In this document: piece by piece, positions 8,322-14,004 of the stretch
Position numbering within the stretch: the stretch's first letter is position 1
How the letters are laid out: each line of letters starts with the position of its first letter
Source of the DNA: Bacteroidia bacterium
GTDB lineage: Bacteria > Bacteroidota > Bacteroidia > Flavobacteriales > Flavobacteriaceae
Direction of reading: 5' to 3'
Assembly: GCA_030431085.1 (NCBI GenBank)
Contig: JAUIJW010000010.1
Span: 1-25,017, forward strand
DNA: 25,017 nt
Made by a program: the position numbers and the translations under genes
The notes under the pieces: model-generated
Seen by the model: the letters and a program-made list of their open reading frames with translations, nothing else
Told to the model about the DNA's origin: nothing
The model's database searches: none

Positions 8322-9542
8322 TTATTGATGCCTGTGAGCTAAAACAATAGGAGGTTCGCCATTAAACGGATTGGTGAAATTGCCTATGGTTTTTGCACCT
8401 TCTCCTAGGGTGGAAGCACGCATCACACTACGGTCACCAAATCTTAACCGTATGTTATCCATGGCCTTATATAAATTTACTGTTTTTTTAGCATCATCGA
8501 ATAAATTGATTTGATAAGTGCCAGAAGTTAAACCACTATACTTTACACCTACTAGTCTTATCAACATTCGTCTATTGTATAATTTATCAAAAAGCTCTTG
8601 AACCACAGGTATTAAATGATGATCTGCAGAGGTATAAGGTATTTTAATTTGTTTTGAATAGGTTTGAAAATCAGAATATCTAATTTTAACAGAAACATTT
8701 GAAGTAAGCTTTCCGCCACGACGCAATTGAAAAGCTAAATTTTCTGCCATAGCAGTTACCGTTGTTTTTAATTGGGTAATATCTGTGGTGTCTTTCCCAT
8801 AAGTACGCTCACTAGAAATAGATTTTCTTTCGTGATATTCTACCACGGGCGAATGGTCTATGCCATTAGCCTTTTGCCATATCATTTTTCCGTTTTTACC
8901 AAAAACAGATATCATCATTTCTAAAGGCATTTGTTGTACAGTTTTTACCGATTTTATACCCATATTACAGAAAGTGCGATATGTTTTATGGCCCACCATT
9001 GGAATTTTTTTAATGGATAAAGGAGCTAAAAAAGCTTTTTCAAAACCATTGTCAATTTTTATTTGATTGTTAGGTTTTGCTTCATTGGTTGCAACTTTTG
9101 ATACTGTTTTATTAGCAGAGAGTCCAAGTGAAATAGGCAAGCCAGATTCATTAATCACTTTCTGACGTAATTCGGTTGCATATCTATAACACCCAAAAAA
9201 ACGATCCATACCAGTTAAATCGGCATAAAATTCATCAATACTTGCTTTTTCTAAAACGGGTAATTCGCTTTGTAAAATTTGAGTAACTTGTTTTGAGTAC
9301 TTGGTATATATTCCAGCATTACCTCTAATGTAAATAGCATGTGGGCATAATTGCTTTGCCATTTTCATTGACATGCCAGAATGCACACCATAGGCTCGGG
9401 TTTCGTAACTAGCAGCACTTACTACACCTCTACTACCCATGCCGCCAATAATGACAGGTTTGTTATTTAACCGACGATCTAATAAGCGTTCGCAAGAAAC
9501 GAAAAAAGTATCGAGGTCTAGATGTAAAATAGTACGGTTCAT
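8322..9542 (-). CDS. dinB: Y-family translesion DNA polymerase (DNA polymerase IV / UmuC-like)
   Basis: A 406-residue lesion-bypass polymerase. Metal-binding acidic residues are Asp9 (with Asp11 in HLDLDTFF) and the pair Asp103-Glu104 in KASIDEFYADLTG. The fingers segment holds SYETRAYGVHSGMSM, and a helix-hairpin-helix region follows (about 175-205). A sliding-clamp binding motif QINLF is at 344-348, within a tail containing MDNIRLRFGDRSVMRAS that resembles UmuC/YqjW-type enzymes rather than E. coli Pol IV, whose clamp motif is at the extreme end. It is first in a two-gene cassette with the short DnaE. No LexA, UmuD or ImuA gene is visible upstream, where an 850-bp region separates it from the divergent arginine operon. 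The symbol dinB is used in the broad sense. Confidence 0.92.
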   Translation of the reverse strand: MNRTILHLDLDTFFVSCERLLDRRLNNKPVIIGGMGSRGVVSAASYETRAYGVHSGMSMKMAKQLCPHAIYIRGNAGIYTKYSKQVTQILQSELPVLEKASIDEFYADLTGMDRFFGCYRYATELRQKVINESGLPISLGLSANKTVSKVATNEAKPNNQIKIDNGFEKAFLAPLSIKKIPMVGHKTYRTFCNMGIKSVKTVQQMPLEMMISVFGKNGKMIWQKANGIDHSPVVEYHERKSISSERTYGKDTTDITQLKTTVTAMAENLAFQLRRGGKLTSNVSVKIRYSDFQTYSKQIKIPYTSADHHLIPVVQELFDKLYNRRMLIRLVGVKYSGLTSGTYQINLFDDAKKTVNLYKAMDNIRLRFGDRSVMRASTLGEGAKTIGNFTNPFNGEPPIVLAHRHQ

Positions 9543-10058
9543 TGTTTAAATTACGATGAGTTTAGGGGCCTATGTTTCATTCCAAAATCTCAAAAAATAG
9601 ACTCTTTTAAAAGTAAATCCGTTGAGGTTTAAGCTTTAAGTTAAATGCGATAAGTATCGGAATGGGCAAACTAAGTTAAGCTATTTTTTGCATAAAAATC
9701 ATCTATATTTTTGATTTATTTACAGGTTTATTAGTAAGTATATAAGGTAGCCGTAAGAGATACGAAAAATTACCATAAACATGGTTAAAAAAGAAAGATA
9801 ATCGTCTTTACAATTAATGAAAGTACTTTAGCAGTGTAAAGGGTGGATATTGTAATAAAAACCAATAAATAGTAATTAGCTAATAGATATCTTTTAGCAT
9901 AAAATAACCCAATTGAATGGTAGAAGTTAAGAACTTAATTTTAGATGTAAAGTAGGGGTAAATGTCAATTCATAATTCTCATAAAGAGTAGGTAAGAAAA
10001 GCCATGTATAATATAAGAGATTGTTATAAAATTCTCAATGATTTATTAAAAACATTAA

Positions 10059-10082
10059 ATTTATTTTAATAATAAAATAAAT
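10059..10082. promoter_or_regulatory. AT-only perfect palindrome, candidate operator of the arginine operon
   Basis: ATTTATTTTA (10059-10068) and TAAAATAAAT (10073-10082) are perfect 10-bp inverted arms with a 4-bp spacer. The site ends 5 bp before TAATATTG (10087-10094), a one-mismatch version of the -7 element TAnnTTTG, so a bound protein would cover the -33 region. An arginine repressor is a natural candidate, but I cannot match the site to a known motif from memory. In such AT-rich DNA a chance palindrome is not excluded. Confidence 0.4.
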
Positions 10083-10086
10083 GTTG

Positions 10087-10094
10087 TAATATTG
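10087..10094 (+). promoter_or_regulatory. Possible -7 element of the arginine leader transcript
   Basis: TAATATTG differs from TAnnTTTG at one position. Transcription from it would begin near 10100, at or next to the GTG of the first leader ORF, which would then be translated almost without a 5' untranslated region. No TTTG is found at the -33 position; the palindrome lies there instead. Confidence 0.3.
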
Positions 10095-10098
10095 CAGT

Positions 10099-10167
10099 GT
10101 GAAAGTAACAGATGTACATATCGTTTATTTAGAGATTCGCCGTTCGCCCGAACGCCGCCGTAAGTAA
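10099..10167 (+). CDS. Arginine-rich leader peptide 1 (22 aa)
   Basis: A GTG-started ORF of 22 codons ending in TAA. Its last ten residues, IRRSPERRRK, contain five arginines encoded CGC, CGT, CGC, CGC, CGT, plus one proline (CCC). An in-frame stop at 10087-10089 limits any longer start, and no ATG is in frame, so GTG at 10099 is the only reasonable initiation codon; there is no Shine-Dalgarno. The peptide looks like an attenuation leader: a short reading frame with a run of codons for the end product of the operon downstream. The arginine stretch coincides with a GC-rich hairpin (10141-10154). The short length and rare start are weaknesses; the codon content and position are the main support. 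Confidence 0.65.
   Translation: MKVTDVHIVYLEIRRSPERRRK
10141..10154 (+). promoter_or_regulatory. GC-rich hairpin inside the arginine codons of leader 1
   Basis: CGTTC (10141-10145) pairs perfectly with GAACG (10150-10154) around a GCCC loop. It lies in a 27-nt stretch (10135-10161) with about 70 percent GC, in surroundings near 30 percent. A ribosome reading or stalled on the arginine codons would open it, so it may be a pause or switching element. It is not followed by a U-run. Confidence 0.5.
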
Positions 10168-10218
10168 TATCTCAGTATACCAATAGAATAAATAGTAATT
10201 TTCACAACCACCAATAAA

Positions 10219-10308
10219 ATGCCATCAAACTTTAAAATACAAAATCACAACTACAGTTTAGTCGTAGAAATGATATTGTCTACGCGTTGTATACGCCGTC
10301 GCCCGTAA
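10219..10308 (+). CDS. Arginine-rich leader peptide 2 (29 aa)
   Basis: An ATG-started ORF of 29 codons ending in TAA, 51 bp after leader 1. Its last nine residues are STRCIRRRP, with four arginines encoded CGT, CGC, CGT, CGC and a final proline (CCG) just before the stop. An internal ATG at 10270 would give a 12-residue form with the same end. The N-terminal part (MPSNFKIQNHNYS) is unremarkable. As in leader 1, the arginine codons are clustered at the very end. The stop codon lies in the loop of a small hairpin. The ORF is 84 bp upstream of the first operon gene, a normal distance for an attenuator. Confidence 0.7.
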   Translation: MPSNFKIQNHNYSLVVEMILSTRCIRRRP

Positions 10309-10312
10309 GGGT
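10301..10312 (+). promoter_or_regulatory. GNRA-loop hairpin at the stop codon of leader 2
   Basis: GCCC (10301-10304) pairs with GGGT (10309-10312, one G-U pair) around the loop GTAA, which as RNA is a GNRA tetraloop and contains the stop codon. A ribosome terminating here would disrupt it. The stem is only 4 bp, so its importance depends on conservation in relatives. Confidence 0.4.
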
Positions 10313-10325
10313 AAGGTATTGTATT

Positions 10326-10353
10326 TTGAAATAGGTGAGTCCATTTCAGTTTT
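10326..10353 (+). terminator. Candidate attenuator terminator before the arginine operon
   Basis: TTGAAAT-A-GG (10326-10335) pairs with CC-ATTTCAG (10341-10349) around a TGAGT loop, with one bulged A and one G-U pair, followed by TTTT (10350-10353). The left arm overlaps 10319-10330, which can instead form 12 consecutive pairs with 10231-10242 inside leader 2, giving a possible antiterminator. The stem is AT-rich and weak. The same bases also resemble a promoter (TTTG at 10325-10328, CAGTTTTG at 10347-10354, 18-nt spacer), so the two readings compete. Confidence 0.35.
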
Positions 10354-10392
10354 GTCCAGAAAAAATTTAGTTAAGTTATATAAAATCAAGCA

Positions 10393-11013
10393 ATGAAAAT
10401 TGTAATTGCAAATAAGAGTCATGTAAAATTCGCAAATGATATTTGTGATACTATAGATAATTCCGCCAAGGAAAGAGGTACTGGTATAGCCAAGAGAACT
10501 CCAGAATATGTTGCTCAAAAAATAATGAATGGTAATGCTGTAATTGCTTATGAGGGCGATAAGTTTGCAGGTTTTTGTTATATAGAAATCTTTAGTGGAA
10601 AGGATTTTGTGGCACATTCTGGTTTAATTGTACATCCAGATTTTAGAAAATTAGGGCTGGCTAAAAAAATTAAGACTAAAGTATTTGAGTATTCTAAACA
10701 AAAGTTTCCAGATGCTAAAATATTTGGAATTACAACCGGACTGGCCGTCATGAAAATTAATTATGAGCTAGGTTATAAACCAGTTACATTTTCTGAGCTT
10801 ACAGATGATCCAGAGTTTTGGAAAGGATGTAAAACATGTCAAAATTACGATGTGCTACAAAGAACAGAACAAAAAATGTGTTTATGCACAGGAATGTTAC
10901 ACGATCCTAAAGCAAAAAAGATAGATGTCGAACATGACTATGACTCTAAAACTTGGAGAAGATTAAAAAGCATTAAACAAACATTATTTTTAAAGAAAAC
11001 ATCAAAAAAATAA
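10393..11013 (+). CDS. GNAT-family acyltransferase, likely N-acylglutamate synthase of the arginine pathway
   Basis: A 206-residue GNAT protein. The acyl-CoA pyrophosphate-binding motif is RKLGLAKK (Arg85, Gly88, Ala90), after the beta-strand HSGLIVHPDF. The C-terminal part has four cysteines, Cys146-x2-Cys149 and Cys163-x-Cys165, which could bind a metal. It is the first gene of an operon that otherwise encodes every later step of arginine synthesis but no recognisable ArgA or ArgJ. The simplest inference is that it makes N-acetyl- or N-succinylglutamate from glutamate and the acyl-CoA. Only 3 bp separate it from argG. The enzymatic role is inferred from context; the GNAT fold is seen directly. 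It bears no kinase-like domain, unlike classical long ArgA. Confidence 0.75.
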   Translation: MKIVIANKSHVKFANDICDTIDNSAKERGTGIAKRTPEYVAQKIMNGNAVIAYEGDKFAGFCYIEIFSGKDFVAHSGLIVHPDFRKLGLAKKIKTKVFEYSKQKFPDAKIFGITTGLAVMKINYELGYKPVTFSELTDDPEFWKGCKTCQNYDVLQRTEQKMCLCTGMLHDPKAKKIDVEHDYDSKTWRRLKSIKQTLFLKKTSKK

Positions 11014-11016
11014 AAA

Positions 11017-12204
11017 ATGAAAAAATTAGTTTTAGCCTATAGTGGCGGATTAGATACATCTTATTGTGCTAAATACCTATCTAAAGAAGAGGGGTTTGAA
11101 GTGCATGCTGTGAGTGTTAATACAGGGGGATTTTCAAAAGAAGAAATTGAAGATATTGGAAAGAAAGCCAAACAGTTAGGAGCAACATCTTATCTATCTA
11201 TCGATGCGGTACAAACTTTTTATGACAAGGTGGTGCGATTTCTTATTTATGGCAATATTTTAAAGAATAACACATATCCTTTATCTGTAAGTGCAGAGCG
11301 AATTATCCAGGCAGTTGAAATTGTTGAATATGCAAAAAAAATAGATGCAAAATATATTGCTCATGGCAGTACAGGCGCTGGAAATGATCAGGTGAGGTTT
11401 GATATGATTTTTCAAATTTTAGCGCCAGAAATTGAAATTATTACTCCGATTAGAGATAAGAAATTGGCCAGACAAGAAGAGATTGAGTATTTAAAAGAAA
11501 AAGGTATTGATTTACCTTGGGAAAAAGCTAAGTATTCTATCAATAAGGGGCTTTGGGGTACAAGTGTAGGAGGTGTAGAAACATTAAATTCGAGAGAGCC
11601 ACTTCCAGATGAAGCCTACCCAAGTCAACTGCAAGAGACAAAACCAAAAGAGATTAAATTATCCTTTGAAAAAGGAGAATTAAAAGCTATTGATGATGTG
11701 GAAGGAGAGCCGGTGGCTTTGATTGAACAGTTAGATCAAATCGCTTCTAAATATGCTATTGGTAGAGATATACATGTAGGAGATACCATAATAGGCATAA
11801 AAGGTAGGGTTGGTTTTGAAGCCGCTGCACCATTGATTATTATAAAATCTCACCACCTTTTAGAAAAACACACGCTCACTAAGTGGCAGCAAATGCATAA
11901 AGAGCAGCTAGCGAGCTGGTATGGCATGCTACTTCATGAAGGTAATTATTTGGAAGAAGTGATGAGAAATATTGAGGCCTTTTTAGCAGATACACAAAAA
12001 CATGTAAATGGAGATGTTTATCTCACGCTATCGCCATATCGATTTGCATTAAATGGTATTGAATCTAACAACGATTTAATGAATGCTTCCTTTGCTAGTT
12101 ATGGAGAGTCTAATGAAGCATGGACTGCTCAAGATGCCAAAGGATTTATCAAAATATCCTCGAATCAAAGCAAAATATTTAATCACGTAAACCCTAAAAA
12201 ATGA
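11017..12204 (+). CDS. argG: Argininosuccinate synthase
   Basis: A 395-residue enzyme that joins citrulline and aspartate using ATP to give argininosuccinate, the penultimate step of arginine synthesis. The N-terminal PP-loop motif AYSGGLDTSYCAKYL (residues 7-21) binds ATP. AHGSTGAGNDQVRFD near residue 117 is the conserved substrate and nucleotide region, and the KYSINKGLWGTSVGG segment is typical of the family. Length is normal. It follows the GNAT gene by 3 bp and its TGA overlaps the argC ATG in an ATGA junction, which argues for translational coupling. Arginine codons in this gene are AGA, CGA and AGG with no CGC or CGT by my count, in contrast to the leader peptides upstream. Confidence 0.97.
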   Translation: MKKLVLAYSGGLDTSYCAKYLSKEEGFEVHAVSVNTGGFSKEEIEDIGKKAKQLGATSYLSIDAVQTFYDKVVRFLIYGNILKNNTYPLSVSAERIIQAVEIVEYAKKIDAKYIAHGSTGAGNDQVRFDMIFQILAPEIEIITPIRDKKLARQEEIEYLKEKGIDLPWEKAKYSINKGLWGTSVGGVETLNSREPLPDEAYPSQLQETKPKEIKLSFEKGELKAIDDVEGEPVALIEQLDQIASKYAIGRDIHVGDTIIGIKGRVGFEAAAPLIIIKSHHLLEKHTLTKWQQMHKEQLASWYGMLLHEGNYLEEVMRNIEAFLADTQKHVNGDVYLTLSPYRFALNGIESNNDLMNASFASYGESNEAWTAQDAKGFIKISSNQSKIFNHVNPKK

Positions 12205-13178
12205 AGACAGTAGGTATTGTTGGAGGTGCAGGTTATACCGCAGGAGAACTCATTAGATTATTGATCAATCACCCAAAAGTCTCTTTAGATTTTGTGTACA
12301 GTACCTCTAATGCAGGAAATAAAATTCATCAGGTGCACCAAGATTTAATAGGTGATTTAGAAATGAAATTTACAGATAGTGTTAATGCGAATGTAGATGT
12401 GTTATTTCTTTGTCTTGGTCATGGTAACTCTACAAAATTCTTAGAAAAGTACAATTTTGCTGCACACACCAAAATTATAGATTTAAGCAATGATTTTAGG
12501 TTGCAAGACAATAAGTACTTTCAAGATCAGCAATACATATATGGATTGCCAGAGTTGAATAAAAAAAGTATAGAAGAGGCACAGTTTATTGCCAATCCGG
12601 GGTGTTTTGCTACAGCAATTCAGTTGGCCATATTACCTTTAGCATTCCATAAATTATTAACGCATGATGTTCATATTAATGCAGTTACCGGTGCTACTGG
12701 TGCAGGAGTTTCACTCTCTAAAACGACTCATTTTACATGGAGAGATAACAATTTTTCGCATTATAAAGCTTTTAACCATCAGCATTTAGGAGAGATAGAA
12801 GAGAGCGTTAAAAGGCTACAACCAACTTACGATGAGCAGATTAATTTTATCCCTAACCGGGGTAATTTTAGTAGAGGTATTTTTGCAACAGCTTATACAG
12901 AATGCTCAAAATCTGTAGAAGATATTAAAGTCCTATATACAGAATATTACCAAGACGCTGTTTTTACAAAAGTGTCTACCACACCTATTCATTTAAAACA
13001 AGTGGTCAATACCAACAAATGCATACTACAGATTGAGAAACATGGTAAAAATATTCTTATCACAAGTGTGATAGATAACCTTTTAAAAGGTGCTTCAGGG
13101 CAAGCGATCCATAATATGAATCTAATGCTAGGGTGGCCAGAAGATACAGGATTACAATTAAAGGCTAACTTTTTTTAA
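12201..13178 (+). CDS. argC: N-acyl-gamma-glutamyl-phosphate reductase
   Basis: A 325-residue NADPH-dependent reductase converting N-acylglutamyl phosphate to the semialdehyde. The Rossmann nucleotide-binding motif GIVGGAGYTAGELIRLL is at residues 5-21, and the catalytic cysteine is Cys135 in ANPGCFATA. GLPELNK and HQHLGEIEE are also family hallmarks. The start overlaps the argG stop by 4 bp. In this operon the natural substrate may be the succinylated compound rather than the acetylated one, because the transcarbamylase downstream resembles a succinylornithine enzyme. A 26-bp gap separates it from proC, the longest intergenic gap inside the operon. Confidence 0.97.
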   Translation: MKTVGIVGGAGYTAGELIRLLINHPKVSLDFVYSTSNAGNKIHQVHQDLIGDLEMKFTDSVNANVDVLFLCLGHGNSTKFLEKYNFAAHTKIIDLSNDFRLQDNKYFQDQQYIYGLPELNKKSIEEAQFIANPGCFATAIQLAILPLAFHKLLTHDVHINAVTGATGAGVSLSKTTHFTWRDNNFSHYKAFNHQHLGEIEESVKRLQPTYDEQINFIPNRGNFSRGIFATAYTECSKSVEDIKVLYTEYYQDAVFTKVSTTPIHLKQVVNTNKCILQIEKHGKNILITSVIDNLLKGASGQAIHNMNLMLGWPEDTGLQLKANFF

Positions 13179-13204
13179 TAAATATTAAATCTAAAACCAA
13201 ACAA

Positions 13205-14002
13205 ATGAAAATAGGAATTATAGGGGTAGGAAACTTAGGATACTCAATTGCTCTGGGTATTATGAGTGAGAAAAAAGAAATTAGATGTAAATCACTTTAT
13301 TTAACGAAAAGACATTTAAACTCTTTAAAACACTTAGAAAAAGCATCAATGGTTAAAATTACTAATGATAACAAAAGAGCGGTACGCTATTCTGATGTTA
13401 TCATATTAGCCGTACAGCCTGCTCAACTAAAAGAAGTTCTAGAAGAAATAAAAGACACAATCAATCCAAAGAAACACACTATTATTTCTGTTGTTTCTGG
13501 TAGAAAAATTAAAGAAATAGAGAGTGTGCTAGGGGCAGATGTAAAAGTAATTAGATGTATGCCCAATACAGCAATTTCTGTAGGGCAGTCTATGACTTGT
13601 ATTAGTGCTAATGGATTAGCCAAAAAAGATGTTACCGTTGCCAAAACTATTTTCAATGCGCTTGGAGAAACTCTTTGTATCGAAGAAGATTTAATGCAAG
13701 CTGCAACTGTGGTATGTGCAAGTGGTATTGCCTTTTGGATGAGACTTATTAGAGCTACCACCCAAGGTGCCGTTCAGTTGGGGTTTCATAGTGATGAAGC
13801 ACAACAATTATCAATGCAAACATGTTTAGGAGCCGCGAGTTTATTGATAGACTCTAGAAATCATCCAGAACAAGAAATTGATAAGGTAACAACACCAAGT
13901 GGTTGTACTATCGAAGGGTTAAATGAAATGGAGCATCAAGGCTTAAGTTCATCACTAATTCAAGGTATTGTGGCCTCATTTAAAAAATTAAATCAAATAT
14001 AG
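13205..14002 (+). CDS. proC: Pyrroline-5-carboxylate reductase
   Basis: A 265-residue NAD(P)H-dependent enzyme for the last step of proline synthesis. The N-terminal dinucleotide-binding motif is GIIGVGNLGYSIALGIM (residues 4-20). VIRCMPNTAISVGQSMT is the conserved ProC segment, and the C-terminal signature region contains VTTPSGCTIEGLNEME. The family normally has TPGGTT in that signature; TPSGCT is a modest variation. It is inserted between argC and argD and precedes argD by 2 bp, so proline and arginine synthesis share one transcript. Length is normal. Confidence 0.95.
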   Translation: MKIGIIGVGNLGYSIALGIMSEKKEIRCKSLYLTKRHLNSLKHLEKASMVKITNDNKRAVRYSDVIILAVQPAQLKEVLEEIKDTINPKKHTIISVVSGRKIKEIESVLGADVKVIRCMPNTAISVGQSMTCISANGLAKKDVTVAKTIFNALGETLCIEEDLMQAATVVCASGIAFWMRLIRATTQGAVQLGFHSDEAQQLSMQTCLGAASLLIDSRNHPEQEIDKVTTPSGCTIEGLNEMEHQGLSSSLIQGIVASFKKLNQI

Positions 14003-14004
14003 AT

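Larger units (their letters stand above)
9543..10098. other. Intergenic region between the polymerase cassette and the arginine leader, no gene seen
   Basis: These 556 bp contain no ORF I would defend on either strand; the longest + strand reading with an ATG near the leader is 21 codons (10004-10069) and looks random. The region must contain the promoter of the polymerase cassette and probably that of the arginine leader. It holds a short inverted repeat CGATA-AG-TATCG at 9648-9659, about 110 bp upstream of the Y-polymerase start, and an AT-only palindrome at 10059-10082. A stretch at 9831-9877 resembles parts of the leader at 10094-10200. Confidence 0.6.

Noticed and set aside
10004..10069. 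21-codon ORF just upstream of leader 1
   Set aside because: It has one arginine only, no motif and ends inside the AT-only palindrome; ORFs of this size are expected by chance.
10258..10617. 119-codon open frame on the minus strand overlapping leader 2 and the GNAT gene
   Set aside because: It overlaps the well-supported GNAT coding region, has no recognisable domain and composition looks like antisense of real coding DNA.
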